This document shows positions 45,001-53,643 of a stretch of 64,000 nucleotides of DNA, piece by piece (the stretch's first letter is position 1; each line of letters starts with the position of its first letter). The notes under the pieces were generated by a model. The model saw only the letters and a list, made by a program, of their open reading frames with translations, searched no databases and was not told the origin of the DNA. The stretch spans positions 19,437 through 83,436 of the forward strand of contig JAQUXR010000009.1 of the NCBI GenBank assembly GCA_028692275.1, written 5' to 3'. Origin of the DNA: Frisingicoccus sp009929615 (GTDB lineage Bacteria; Bacillota; Clostridia; Lachnospirales; Lachnospiraceae). Both the position numbers and the translations under genes were made by a program.

Positions 45001-45579
45001 AATCTTCTTGGCCAGCAGCAGAGCGGTCATATGGAATCCGTAGGTTATGACCTTTACTGTAAGATGCTGAATGAGGAAGTTTTGAAGCTTAAAGGAGAGA
45101 CGGTTGTGGATGATGATTTTGAAACCGTGCTAGAACTGGATGTGGATGCTTATATTCCGGCAACTTATATTAAAAATGAAGTCCAGAAACTGGAAATTTA
45201 TAAACGAATTGCCGGCGTGGCGACTGAGGAAGAATATGATGAAATGATTGACGAACTCAGTGATCGTTTTGGTGATTTGCCAAAATCCGCGCAGAACCTG
45301 CTGGATATAGCACTTTTAAAAGCAGAGGCCCACGAAGCCTGTATTACACAGCTTTCATGCAAAGGTGACGAAACAAAAATTTACTTATATAATCGTGCAG
45401 CAGTATGTGTGGAGCGGATTCCGGAACTGGTTGCCCGCTATGGACGCAGGATGAAGTTTAAACCGGGAGACAATCCGTATTTTATCTTGAAAATGCGAAA
45501 AGAAGAGCAGCTAAATCTTTTGAAATGTGAAAAAAATGTGATAAAAGACGTAAAAGGATTGCTTGAAAATGGGAAATAA
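42055..45579 (+). CDS. mfd: transcription-repair coupling factor
   Basis: A 1174-residue Mfd that removes stalled RNA polymerase from lesions and recruits UvrA. Domains in order: UvrB-like region (about residues 1-350), RNA-polymerase-interaction domain with GDYVVHENHGLGVYKGI near 501-517, SF2 helicase motor with GDVGYGKTEVA, DEEQRFG and the TRG region (QLRGRVGRSNRTAYAFLLY), and a C-terminal UvrA-interaction domain. The GTG start at 42055 overlaps pth and follows AGAGGG. Its last codons contain a promoter for the next gene. Confidence 0.95.
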   Translation: MKLFREPLLQLNEYSSICQNLAGKDYPVYVEGCVDAQKTHWMASFSEEYPIKLIITHSEKRVKEIYEDYQFFDRNVYDYPARDIIFYSADVHGQLLVRQRLAVIQKLLEKEPVTVVTTIDGLMDSLLPPEKIAQQIIRLREGGTADRENMVKRLVHMGFERVFQVESPGQFSVRGGILDVYNLADDCPYRIEFWDDEIDTIRSFDAASQRSIERHEAVSIYPAAEMVFTDERITQGLLKLKRDVDESIKVFKKEGKAEEAGRLKHLYEETREAFENSFGGANVDSLIGYFYEEKVSFLDYFPKESTLIFLDEPARLREKAEGVAAEFEESMKSRLEKGYIVSGQMDVLRSEKEIFHQLGKRRCLMLSTLDQKTGMMPYKHRYHVTVQSIQAYSRNFELLVKDLKRWKSRKYRMVLVAHSKTRAQHLAKDLEEYNLTAAVTETMDRTVEEGQIIICHGNLHSGVEYPMIRFVILSESDIFGEPKRRKRKKSEYSGQKLNGFMDLSIGDYVVHENHGLGVYKGIEKIEIDKVEKDYIKIEYSGGDNLYILATQLDMIQKYAGADAKRPKLNRLGGQEWGRTKTRVRGAVKDLAEDLIKLYAVRQSQEGFAYGPDTIWQQEFEEAFPYEETDDQLTAIEAAKRDMESHRIMDRLICGDVGYGKTEVAIRAAFKAVQDGKQVVLLVPTTILAQQHYNTFTQRMKDYPINIRTMSRFRTKAEQAATVKELKKGMVDILIGTHRVLSKDIEFKNLGLLIVDEEQRFGVTHKEKIKKLRENVDVLTLTATPIPRTLHMSLIGIRDMSVLGEPPMDRMPVQTYVMEYNEEMVREAIAREVGRGGQVYYVFNRVNGIVEMTAAIQKLAPDAEVAFAHGQMSERELEKVMYRFINGEIDVLVSTTIIETGLDISNVNTVIIHDADRLGLSQLYQLRGRVGRSNRTAYAFLLYRRNTILKEVAEKRLAAIREFTEFGSGFKIAMRDLEIRGAGNLLGQQQSGHMESVGYDLYCKMLNEEVLKLKGETVVDDDFETVLELDVDAYIPATYIKNEVQKLEIYKRIAGVATEEEYDEMIDELSDRFGDLPKSAQNLLDIALLKAEAHEACITQLSCKGDETKIYLYNRAAVCVERIPELVARYGRRMKFKPGDNPYFILKMRKEEQLNLLKCEKNVIKDVKGLLENGK

Positions 45580-45587
45580 ACTATAAT
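45559..45587 (+). promoter_or_regulatory. promoter of the PrsA-like gene inside the end of mfd
   Basis: TTGCTT (45559-45564) and TATAAT (45582-45587) are separated by 17 bases. It overlaps the mfd stop and lies 45 bases before the foldase start. Confidence 0.55.
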
Positions 45588-45631
45588 GAACAGAGTTGTC
45601 ATAATAACATAATCAGGAGGAATTAAATTAG

Positions 45632-46822
45632 ATGAAAAGATTTATTAAAAAAATTGTCTCAGTCATTGGGATTGGAGCAATATCAGCAGCACTCTTAGCA
45701 GGCTGTGGAAGTAAAACAACAACCGGCAGCGGAGACAGCAGTAATGTTGCAACTGAAGGTGCGGCTGTAACTATGGACCAGGGTAGTGTAAGCATGGGCG
45801 AAGCAAGATTATATGCTTATGTAATGCGCAGCCAGTATGAATCCTACTATGGTACAGAAATCTGGGATATGGAAGTTGAAGAGGGAACAACCTTTGGCGA
45901 TTCCATGAAAGAGATGGTAACTCAGCAGCTCGTTCAGATGATTCTCTTAAGCAGCCAGGCAGAAGATTATGGCGTATCTTTAAGCGAAGAAGATAATACA
46001 GCAGTTGAAGAGTATGTAACAAACTTTAAGACAAATATCGGTGAAGATGTTATGACAGCAGAAGGAATTACAGAAGATGACATTCGTTCCGTTGTTCAGA
46101 AGAGTACTTTATCCGGTAATGTATATGAAGCAATGCTTGAAAAAGAATCTGTTGAATTGACAGATGAAGAAAAAGCAGATGCAACCTGTATCAAAGTTCA
46201 GCATGTTCTTATCTCCACAACAGATACAACAACGACAGATGCTGATGGCAATACTGTAGATATGACAGATGAAGAAAAGACAGCATATCTTGAAGCACAG
46301 AAAGCAACTGCTGAAGAAGTTCTTGAAAAAGCAAACAGTGGTGAAGATTTCCAGGCATTGTCCGATGAATACAGTGCAGATAATGCAGGCTTTGAATTTT
46401 CCTTTGATAAAAACGGTTATGACCCTGTAAACCAGACAACAATGGTTGAACCATTCTACACAGCTGCATGGCAGTTAGGTGAAGGAGAAATCAGCGGTTT
46501 GGTTGAAAGCGACTATGGATACCACATTATTAAATGTATCTCTTTAAATGATGAAGAAGCAACTCAGGCTTCCATTGAAAGCGCAGAAAATACTAAGAAA
46601 ACAACAAGTCTTGAAGAAAAGCTGACAACTATGATGGATGAAGCGAAGTATACAGAATCTGACGAATGGAAAGCTTTCAAGATTACATCTGGAGCAGCAA
46701 CAACTGAAACAACAGCTGAATCCGGTACAACAACAAGCGCTGGAGAAACATCAAGCGAAACAGAGTCTGAAACAGAGACAGAATCTGAGACAGCAACAGC
46801 AACAACAGCGGAATCAGAATAA
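45632..46822 (+). CDS. PrsA-like foldase lipoprotein (parvulin-type peptidyl-prolyl isomerase)
   Basis: A 396-residue predicted lipoprotein with lipobox LLAGC (Cys25), a SurA/PrsA-like N-terminal helical domain, and a parvulin domain at about residues 185-305 (CIKVQHVLIST, GEDFQALSDEYSAD, FYTAAWQLGEGEISG, GYHIIKCISL). A 40-residue Thr/Glu/Ser tail ends the protein. It would help folding of exported proteins at the outer face of the membrane. AGGAGG precedes the ATG at a long spacing of about 11 bases. It has its own promoter and terminator. Confidence 0.9.
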   Translation: MKRFIKKIVSVIGIGAISAALLAGCGSKTTTGSGDSSNVATEGAAVTMDQGSVSMGEARLYAYVMRSQYESYYGTEIWDMEVEEGTTFGDSMKEMVTQQLVQMILLSSQAEDYGVSLSEEDNTAVEEYVTNFKTNIGEDVMTAEGITEDDIRSVVQKSTLSGNVYEAMLEKESVELTDEEKADATCIKVQHVLISTTDTTTTDADGNTVDMTDEEKTAYLEAQKATAEEVLEKANSGEDFQALSDEYSADNAGFEFSFDKNGYDPVNQTTMVEPFYTAAWQLGEGEISGLVESDYGYHIIKCISLNDEEATQASIESAENTKKTTSLEEKLTTMMDEAKYTESDEWKAFKITSGAATTETTAESGTTTSAGETSSETESETETESETATATTAESE

Positions 46823-46844
46823 AGAAATTTTCGGAATATACATG

Positions 46845-46877
46845 GAGCAGTTCCTTCTTGGGAACTGCTCTTTTTTT
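46845..46877 (+). terminator. rho-independent terminator
   Basis: A perfect 10-bp stem GAGCAGTTCC (46845-46854) with GGAACTGCTC (46861-46870) is followed by seven T residues. Confidence 0.93.
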
Positions 46878-46925
46878 ATAACGGCACACTGATACGTGAA
46901 TACTTTACAGTAATAAAATTTGATG

Positions 46926-46954
46926 TTGACAAGGTTCAAGGGTTTATGTATAGT
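46926..46954 (+). promoter_or_regulatory. strong sigma-70-type promoter of the DUF554 gene
   Basis: TTGACA (46926-46931) and TATAGT (46949-46954) are separated by exactly 17 bases. Confidence 0.75.
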
Positions 46955-46992
46955 AATAATACTGGAGAAATTCAGGAAATCGAGGGATAAAG

Positions 46993-47673
46993 ATGCTAGG
47001 AGTTTTAGTTAATGTAGGGACTGTGCTTATAGGAAGCATGGTCGGTTTACTTCTTAAACGGGGAATTCCCCAAAGACTGACAGAAGCACTGATGACAGGG
47101 ATTGGGCTCTGTACAATATTTATTGGTATATCCGGGGCACTAAAGGGAGAGAATACTCTGGTGCTTATTTTGTCAATGGCCATAGGGACTGTTATAGGGA
47201 CATTATTAGATATTGACAAACAGCTGAACCGCCTGGCGGCTCATGTTGAGAGCCGGTTTAAGCAGAAGGATGGTAAGATTACGGTGGCAGAAGGATTTGT
47301 CACAGCAAGCCTTCTTTTTTGTGTAGGCGCCATGACGATTGTAGGTTCACTGCAGGCCGGACTGACTGGTGATTATGAGATGCTCTATACCAAGTCTACG
47401 CTGGATTTGATTTCCTCCTGTGTACTTGCTGCAAGTTTGGGAATCGGAGTGCTTTTTGCAGATGTATTTGTTTTTGTATTTCAAGGGGGCCTGGTTTTAA
47501 TGGCCGGCATTATCGCCCCTTTTTTAACAGAATATGCAGTAAATGAGATGACCTGTGCAGGTTCTGTATTGATTATAGCCCTGGGGCTGAATCTGATAGG
47601 TGTAACAAAGATTAAAGTTGCCAATTATCTTCCTGTTATTTTGATACCGCCCTTTTTATGTATGTTTATGTAA
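46993..47673 (+). CDS. DUF554 family membrane protein (YqgA-like)
   Basis: A 226-residue membrane protein with about six to seven segments and the DUF554 pattern LGVLVNVGTVLIGSMVGLLLKRGIP at the start, TGIGLCTIFIGISGAL, and FCVGAMTIVGSLQAGLTGD in the middle. The family is widespread and of unknown function, proposed as transporter-like. GAGGG lies before the ATG. It is monocistronic or followed by hom, which has its own ribosome site 100 bases later. Confidence 0.88.
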   Translation: MLGVLVNVGTVLIGSMVGLLLKRGIPQRLTEALMTGIGLCTIFIGISGALKGENTLVLILSMAIGTVIGTLLDIDKQLNRLAAHVESRFKQKDGKITVAEGFVTASLLFCVGAMTIVGSLQAGLTGDYEMLYTKSTLDLISSCVLAASLGIGVLFADVFVFVFQGGLVLMAGIIAPFLTEYAVNEMTCAGSVLIIALGLNLIGVTKIKVANYLPVILIPPFLCMFM

Positions 47674-47775
47674 ATAGGGGCAGTTAAAGGAAGGTTTTAC
47701 CAATTTAAATGTGTACAAATAATAAATTCATGATAAAATAGTACACAGAGAATGAGAGTTAGAGGAGATTTTACC

Positions 47776-49068
47776 ATGAAAAACGAGACAAAACCAATTA
47801 AGATAGCTATCATGGGCGCCGGAACTGTAGGCGGCGGTGTATATAAACTGCTTCAGATGCGTAAGGACGAGATGTGCCAGAGGGTTGGCGCAGATATTGA
47901 GATTGCTAAGATTCTTGTAAAGAGTATTGCGGAGACACGCAAAGATGTGGATGCTTTTTTACTGACAGAGAATTTTGAAGATATTGTAAATGATGATAGC
48001 ATTCAGATTGTTGTTGAGGTTATGGGAGGTGTTGAGCCGGCATTAACCTTTATTTTAAAATGTCTGAATGCGGGTAAGAGTGTTGTTTCTGCGAATAAGG
48101 ATTTGATTGCACTTCATGGCAAAGCTTTATTCGATGCGGCAGAAGCGAATAATGTTGACTTTATGTTTGAAGCTTCCTGTGCCGGTGGTATACCGATTAT
48201 TCGTCCATTGAAACAGTGCCTGATTGCTAATGACATTACAGAGATTATGGGTATTGTCAATGGTACAACCAATTATATCCTGACAAAGATGGACCAGGAA
48301 GGCATGGAGTTTGAAGAAGCCTTAGAGAAGGCAACAGAACTTGGTTATGCAGAGGCAGACCCAACAGCCGATGTGGAAGGACTGGATGCCGGAAGAAAGA
48401 TGGCGATTATGGGGTCCATTGGATTCCATTCAAGAATCACCTTTAATGATGTTTATACAGAGGGAATTACCCATATTACATCAAAGGATATCAAATATGC
48501 AAAGGATATGGAATGCGTTATTAAACTCCTTGGAATTGCCAGAAATACACCGACAGGCGTAGAAGTCCGTGTACATCCGACACTGATAAGCAAGGAACAT
48601 CCGCTGGCATCCGTGAATGATGTGTTTAATGCGGTATTTGTTCATGGCGATGCGGTGGATGATACTATGTTTTATGGCCGGGGAGCTGGCGAGATGCCAA
48701 CAGCCAGCGCTGTTGTAGGAGATGTTATCGAGGTTGCCAGAAATGTAATGGGTAACTGCCTTGGAAGATTTGGCTGTACATGCTATAAGGAATTACCGAT
48801 TAAACAGATTGGGGATATTGAAAGTAAATATTTTATGCGCATGATTGTCAGAGACTGTGCCGGCGTTTTAGGTAACGTGGCAAGCATTCTCGGTAACAAT
48901 CATGTCAGCATTGAAAAGATTATACAGAAGCCTGCAGGCTGTGATACTGCAGAGATTGTTGCAATCACGGATGTGGTTCAGGAAAAGAATTTCAAAGCAG
49001 CTATGCAGACACTGAACGATATGTCCTTTGTTCAGGAAATATCATCTATGATTCGTGTTTATGCTTAA
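47776..49068 (+). CDS. hom: homoserine dehydrogenase
   Basis: A 430-residue enzyme that reduces aspartate semialdehyde to homoserine for threonine and methionine. It shows the nucleotide-binding IMGAGTVGGGVYKLL, the ASCAGGIPIIRPLK and GIVNGTTNYILTKM substrate region, DVEGLDAGRKMAIM, and a C-terminal ACT domain (MRMIVRDCAGVLGNVASIL) for feedback control. ATG 47776 is chosen because AGAGGAG lies 8 bases upstream. An inverted GTGTAC (47711) / GTACAC (47741) pair flanks a likely -10 region (GATAAAAT) and may be an operator. A terminator follows. Confidence 0.94.
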   Translation: MKNETKPIKIAIMGAGTVGGGVYKLLQMRKDEMCQRVGADIEIAKILVKSIAETRKDVDAFLLTENFEDIVNDDSIQIVVEVMGGVEPALTFILKCLNAGKSVVSANKDLIALHGKALFDAAEANNVDFMFEASCAGGIPIIRPLKQCLIANDITEIMGIVNGTTNYILTKMDQEGMEFEEALEKATELGYAEADPTADVEGLDAGRKMAIMGSIGFHSRITFNDVYTEGITHITSKDIKYAKDMECVIKLLGIARNTPTGVEVRVHPTLISKEHPLASVNDVFNAVFVHGDAVDDTMFYGRGAGEMPTASAVVGDVIEVARNVMGNCLGRFGCTCYKELPIKQIGDIESKYFMRMIVRDCAGVLGNVASILGNNHVSIEKIIQKPAGCDTAEIVAITDVVQEKNFKAAMQTLNDMSFVQEISSMIRVYA

Positions 49069-49072
49069 ACGG

Positions 49073-49097
49073 GGGACGCCGAGAGGCGTCCCTTTTT
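49073..49097 (+). terminator. rho-independent terminator of hom
   Basis: An 8-bp stem GGGACGCC (49073-49080) with GGCGTCCC (49085-49092), GAGA loop and five T residues. Confidence 0.92.
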
Positions 49098-49144
49098 CAC
49101 TTCATAGCTGTATCAGATGAAAATGTTGCCAAAGGAGGCAGGGT

Positions 49145-49978
49145 ATGGAAAAAGCTTATGAACGATTGATGTCATGCTTTCAGTGCTATAAGAAAAAAGT
49201 CACCTTTAAACCCAAAGCAGCTCTGGTTTTAGGTTCAGGTCTGGGGGATTATGGTGAGACAATTCAGGTAGAGGCGGTATTGGATTATTCTGACATTGAT
49301 GGATTTCCGGTATCAACAGTACCGGGGCATAAAGGCCGCTTTTTGTTTGGTTATGTCGGACGGGTTCCGATTGTTGCCATGCAGGGCCGGATTCACTATT
49401 ATGAAGGTTATTCTATGGAAGAAGTGCTTTTGCCGATTCGCTTAATGAAATTAATGGGTGCGGAAGTACTCTTTTTGACAAATGCTTCCGGAGGTGTAAA
49501 TGAAAGTTTTGCACCGGGAGATTTCATGCTGATTAAAGACCAGATATCAGATTTTGTACCATCCCCTCTCATTGGAGAGAATATCGATGAGCTGGGAGAG
49601 CGGTTCCCTGATATGAGTCATATTTATGATGAGGACTTGCAACAGATAATCAGAGATAGTGCACAGCGTCTCGGAATACCTCTTCAGGAGGGAACCTATC
49701 TTCAGTTTGGCGGGCCGAATTATGAATCTCCGGCAGAGATACGTATGAGCCGCATTCTGGGAGCAGATGCTGTTGGCATGAGTACCGCCTGTGAGGCCAT
49801 AGGAGCAAATCACATGGGACTGAGAGTGTGTGGCATTTCATGCATATCCAATATGGCAGCAGGAATCAGTGCCCATCCCTTAAATCATCATGAAGTACAG
49901 GAAACGGCGGAACGGGTTGCTCCATTATTCAAAAAGCTGGTAACAGAAACAATCTTACAGATTGGAAAAATATATTGA
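49145..49978 (+). CDS. punA: purine-nucleoside phosphorylase
   Basis: A 277-residue trimeric-type PNP that splits inosine or guanosine with phosphate. Motifs include VLGSGLGDYGE at the phosphate site, TVPGHKGRFLFG, MQGRIHYYEGYS, TNASGGVNESFAPGDFMLI and GMSTACEAIGANHMGL. AAAGGAGG lies upstream of the ATG. It lies 17 bases before trkA, so it may be co-transcribed with the potassium uptake genes, though the functional link is unclear. Confidence 0.94.
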   Translation: MEKAYERLMSCFQCYKKKVTFKPKAALVLGSGLGDYGETIQVEAVLDYSDIDGFPVSTVPGHKGRFLFGYVGRVPIVAMQGRIHYYEGYSMEEVLLPIRLMKLMGAEVLFLTNASGGVNESFAPGDFMLIKDQISDFVPSPLIGENIDELGERFPDMSHIYDEDLQQIIRDSAQRLGIPLQEGTYLQFGGPNYESPAEIRMSRILGADAVGMSTACEAIGANHMGLRVCGISCISNMAAGISAHPLNHHEVQETAERVAPLFKKLVTETILQIGKIY

Positions 49979-49995
49979 CACTATGAGGTAGAAGT

Positions 49996-51375
49996 ATGAA
50001 GATCATTATTGCGGGCTGCGGTAAAGTTGGGTATGCCCTGGCAGAGCAGCTGAGTGAGGAAGGTCATGAAATTACGGTTATTGAACCGAGAGCAGAACGT
50101 GTGCAGGCGGCAGTAGATGCCCTGGATATTATTGGATATATAGGGAATGGAAATAGTTATAAGATGCAGCGGGAAGCCGGCGTAGAGGATGCAGATTTGC
50201 TTATTGCGGTTACAGGCCATGACGAAGTCAATCTTTTGAGCTGCCTTATTGCAAAGAAGGCGGGAAATTGTAAAACTATTGCCAGGGTCCGGAATCCTGA
50301 GTATGTGGATGAAATCGGCTTTATCCGGGATGAATTGGGGCTATCTGCGTCCATTAATCCGGAGCTGGCAACAGCAAGGGATATTGAACGTCTGATTCAG
50401 GTGCCTTCCGCTTTGGAGATTGACTCTTTTGCAAAAGGTCGGGCTTATATGGTACGGTTTGAGATTCCCCAGGGATCGCCATGGCATAAAATGCGTGTGA
50501 TTGATGCGGCTATCAAATATGGTAATCATTTTTTGATTTGTATTCTTGAGCGGGGTGATGAACTGCTGATTCCGAGCGGTAACACGATGCTTATGGAGGG
50601 CGATAAGATTTCTATGATTGCACCGACAGAGGATATGGGACGGTTGTTTAATATTGTCGGCGTTCAGACGCATCCTATCCGGAATGTAATGATTGCAGGC
50701 GGTGGAACCATTGCCTATTATCTGGCAGAACGGCTGACAAAAGCCAAAGTTAATACAAGAATTATTGAAAATAATCCTCAGCGTTGTACGGAATTGAGCG
50801 AGAAACTGGACAAAGCCATGATTATCTATGGTGATGCGGCAGACAGCAAACTTCTGCTTGAGGAAGGTCTGGAGCAGATGGATGCCTTTGTGGCCCTCAC
50901 GAATTTTGATGAAGAGAATATTATGCTTTCCCTTTATGCACATCAGGTATCCAAGGCAAAGCTGATTACAAAGGTTAATAAGATTACTTTTGAGGGGATT
51001 GTTCGAAGCATTCCGATAGGCAGTATTATCAGCCCAAAACATTTGACGGCGGAACATATTATTCAATATGTCAGAGATATGGAAAACAGCCAGAGCAATG
51101 AGCGGGACAGCACAGTAGACATGGTTTACAAGATCGCAGATAATAAGGCGGAGGCTTTGGAATTTACAGTGGAAGAACATTCCAGGGTTACAGATATACC
51201 ATTGATGAAACTGCAGTTGAAGTCAGATTTACTGGTCTGCAGTATTATACGAAAGAACAAAGTCATTATACCTTCAGGCCAGGATTCCATTATGGCAGGA
51301 GACAGCGTTGTTGTTGTTACTACCGGACGTCATTTAAACCGGCTGGAAGATATTTTAGATGGAGCGGTGAAGTAG
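49996..51375 (+). CDS. trkA: Trk potassium uptake regulatory protein TrkA
   Basis: A 459-residue protein with two tandem RCK units. Each has an NAD-binding Rossmann fold (IIAGCGKVGYALAEQL at 3-18; VMIAGGGTIAYYLAERL near 231-247) followed by a TrkA-C domain. It gates the TrkH channel in response to nucleotides. Ribosome site GAGGTAG is short. It is followed by trkH after a single base, so both subunits are made together. Confidence 0.95.
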   Translation: MKIIIAGCGKVGYALAEQLSEEGHEITVIEPRAERVQAAVDALDIIGYIGNGNSYKMQREAGVEDADLLIAVTGHDEVNLLSCLIAKKAGNCKTIARVRNPEYVDEIGFIRDELGLSASINPELATARDIERLIQVPSALEIDSFAKGRAYMVRFEIPQGSPWHKMRVIDAAIKYGNHFLICILERGDELLIPSGNTMLMEGDKISMIAPTEDMGRLFNIVGVQTHPIRNVMIAGGGTIAYYLAERLTKAKVNTRIIENNPQRCTELSEKLDKAMIIYGDAADSKLLLEEGLEQMDAFVALTNFDEENIMLSLYAHQVSKAKLITKVNKITFEGIVRSIPIGSIISPKHLTAEHIIQYVRDMENSQSNERDSTVDMVYKIADNKAEALEFTVEEHSRVTDIPLMKLQLKSDLLVCSIIRKNKVIIPSGQDSIMAGDSVVVVTTGRHLNRLEDILDGAVK

Positions 51376-51376
51376 T

Positions 51377-52816
51377 ATGAATTACGGCAGTATACGATAC
51401 ATAGTAGGTTGGATACTAAAGGTTGAAGCGGCATTGATGGTGCTTCCGATGATTGTTGCCTTAGTCTATAGAGAAAGTACAGGCTGGTTTTTTGTTATCT
51501 GTGCACTTCTCAGTCTGGGTGTGGGAACGCTGCTTTCCTTGAAAAAACCTAAAAAGACAACATATTATGCAAAAGAGGGGTATATATCGGTTGCTCTCGG
51601 ATGGATTGCCATGAGTATTATGGGATGTCTTCCCTTTGTTTTTTCGGGAGAGATACCGTCCTTTATTGATGCTATTTTTGAGATTATATCTGGTTTTACG
51701 ACAACCGGAGCCAGCATTTTACCGGATGTAGAGGCCTTATCAAAGTGCATGCTGTTTTGGCGGAGCTTTTCTCACTGGGTTGGTGGTATGGGTGTTCTTG
51801 TCTTTATTCTGGCAGTATTGCCCTTGGCCGGTGGTGAACACAACCTTCAGTTGATGAAGGCGGAGTCGCCGGGACCTTCGGTTTCAAAACTGGTACCAAA
51901 ACTGAGAGCGACAGCGATTACCCTGTATAAGATTTATTTCGTAATGACTGTGGTAATGATTCTTCTGCTGATTCTTGGCCGAATGCCCGTATTTGATGCC
52001 CTGTGTATTGCATTTGGTACAGCGGGAACCGGTGGATTTGGTGTGTTAAATTCCAGCATGGGAAGCTACAGCACCTATCTGCAGGCGGTGACGACCATAT
52101 TCATGATGCTTTTTGGCGTGAATTTTACTTTTTATTTTCTTATTCTCTACAGAAAAGCAAAGGATGCCTTTTCCATGGAAGAAGTTCGCTGGTATTTTGG
52201 CATTTACTTCGGGGCAGTCATTTTGATTACGGCAAGTATGGCAGATCAGGCAGGTGGTCTTTTTGAACACTTCCATCATGCGGCATTTCAGGCGGCTTCT
52301 ATAATGACGACGACAGGTTATTCGACGGTTAATTTTGATTTATGGCCTCAGCTGGCAAGGCTTATTTTGCTGCTGCTGATGTTTATTGGTGCCTGTGCGG
52401 GCAGCACCGGTGGCGGTATTAAGGTATCCCGTGTGATTGTTTATTTGAAATCCATAAAAAAAGAGATGGGTTCCCTGATTCATCCGAGAAGTGTCCGGGC
52501 AATCAAGCTGGATGGTAAGGCGGTAGATGATGGGATGATGCGTTCTATTTTCGCCTTTTTCTCAGCCTATGTACTGATTTTTGTCGTATCCTTGATGGTG
52601 ATTACCCTGGATGGATTTGATTTTGAAACTAATTTTTCGGCTGTGGCGGCGACCTTTAATAATATCGGTCCCGGACTTGGAGCAGTAGGACCAACGGCGA
52701 ATTTTGCAGGTTATTCCATATTATCCAAAATTATTTTATCTTTTGATATGCTTATTGGACGATTGGAAATATTCCCGATTCTGCTTTTGTTTGCTCCGTC
52801 CACATGGCGTAAATAA
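51377..52816 (+). CDS. trkH: Trk potassium uptake membrane subunit TrkH
   Basis: A 479-residue channel-like transporter with four membrane-pore-membrane repeats. The filter regions are visible as SGFTTTGAS, GTAGTGGFG, MTTTGYSTVN and FNNIGPGLG. It carries potassium across the membrane with TrkA on its cytoplasmic face. GGAGCGGTGAAG just upstream, in the trkA end, may act as ribosome site. A hairpin terminator shared with the convergent deacetylase gene follows. Confidence 0.95.
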   Translation: MNYGSIRYIVGWILKVEAALMVLPMIVALVYRESTGWFFVICALLSLGVGTLLSLKKPKKTTYYAKEGYISVALGWIAMSIMGCLPFVFSGEIPSFIDAIFEIISGFTTTGASILPDVEALSKCMLFWRSFSHWVGGMGVLVFILAVLPLAGGEHNLQLMKAESPGPSVSKLVPKLRATAITLYKIYFVMTVVMILLLILGRMPVFDALCIAFGTAGTGGFGVLNSSMGSYSTYLQAVTTIFMMLFGVNFTFYFLILYRKAKDAFSMEEVRWYFGIYFGAVILITASMADQAGGLFEHFHHAAFQAASIMTTTGYSTVNFDLWPQLARLILLLLMFIGACAGSTGGGIKVSRVIVYLKSIKKEMGSLIHPRSVRAIKLDGKAVDDGMMRSIFAFFSAYVLIFVVSLMVITLDGFDFETNFSAVAATFNNIGPGLGAVGPTANFAGYSILSKIILSFDMLIGRLEIFPILLLFAPSTWRK

Positions 52817-52819
52817 ATT

Positions 52820-52858
52820 AAAAAATGTGCGGCTCTGAAAAGAGCGGCACATTTTTTG
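52820..52858. terminator. bidirectional terminator
   Basis: A 15-base stem with one mismatch (about 52822-52836 with 52841-52855) around a GAAA loop, with A and T runs on either side, separates trkH from the convergent deacetylase. Confidence 0.88.
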
Positions 52859-53572
52859 TTATGGAGAAATAAGCTGGGAGAGAGGGACGATTTCATAGCC
52901 CGTTTCCTGCAGGCGGATGATGAGTTCATCCAGTGCGGAGACGGTATGGGGAGCATCTGTATGCAGGCGGATAATCGCCCCGTTAGCCAGTTGAGGATGG
53001 CTGCACAGTGTGTTGATAATAGAATCTGTACCATAGTTTTTCCAGTCCATTGAGTCACAACTCCATAGAATGGTTTGATAGCCGGCTTTTTTAACAGCTG
53101 CAAGCATTTGATTGGAATAGATGTCATAAGGTGGTCTAAAAAGATTCATATCAATATCTGTAAGGGATTTGATTCTGTGATGCAGAGTCATTAACTCCTG
53201 AAGACACTCTTCTTCAGAAAGCTGGTTCATATTCTGGTGGGTTTCACTGTGGTTTCCGAGGTCATGTCCATCAGCTGCAATCTGCTGAAGAAGCTCTGGA
53301 TAGCGGGAGGCCCACTCGCCGGTTATAAAAAAAGAAGCAAGAATCTGACGAGATTTTAGAATTTTTAGTAATTCGCTGGTGTTATCCGGACCACACCCTG
53401 TATCAAAAGTCAGTGAAATCTGAGGTTTATTTGTAGATACGCTGCGAATGCATAAATCTGCGTGGCTGGCAGATGTGGTTATGACAATATCCGGGCCAAA
53501 GCAGCTGGTAAAAAGGCCATATAGTAGAAAACAGGAGCAAAGGATACAGCCGATTTTTAAAAAGCTTTTCAT
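52859..53572 (-). CDS. exported polysaccharide deacetylase family protein
   Basis: A 237-residue NodB-fold protein with a hydrophobic N-terminal segment (residues about 5-22) acting as signal or anchor. Visible motifs are ISLTFDTGCGPDN, where the first Asp is kept but the usual second Asp of TFDDG is Thr, then HDLGNHSETH with the two zinc His residues, FRPPYD and LWSCDSMDW. It would remove acetyl groups from peptidoglycan or another N-acetylated glycan. The altered metal site is offset perhaps by the Asp in PDNT, as in some clostridial relatives. Ribosome site is weak. Confidence 0.85.
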   Translation of the reverse strand: MKSFLKIGCILCSCFLLYGLFTSCFGPDIVITTSASHADLCIRSVSTNKPQISLTFDTGCGPDNTSELLKILKSRQILASFFITGEWASRYPELLQQIAADGHDLGNHSETHQNMNQLSEEECLQELMTLHHRIKSLTDIDMNLFRPPYDIYSNQMLAAVKKAGYQTILWSCDSMDWKNYGTDSIINTLCSHPQLANGAIIRLHTDAPHTVSALDELIIRLQETGYEIVPLSQLISP

Positions 53573-53602
53573 AAAAACTCTTTTTTATATAACTATGCAA
53601 AA

Positions 53603-53640
53603 AAAACTCTGTTATTCCTAGAAATAACAGAGTTTTTTGA
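53603..53640 (-). terminator. terminator of the CaCA antiporter gene
   Basis: A perfect 14-bp stem (53603-53616 with 53623-53636) with T run on the minus strand follows the antiporter stop codon. Confidence 0.88.
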
Positions 53641-53643
53641 GTT

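Noticed and set aside
50341..51180. 279-codon minus-strand frame within trkA
   Set aside because: Antisense to both RCK domains of TrkA; no family resemblance and no start signal. It is a shadow of the real gene.
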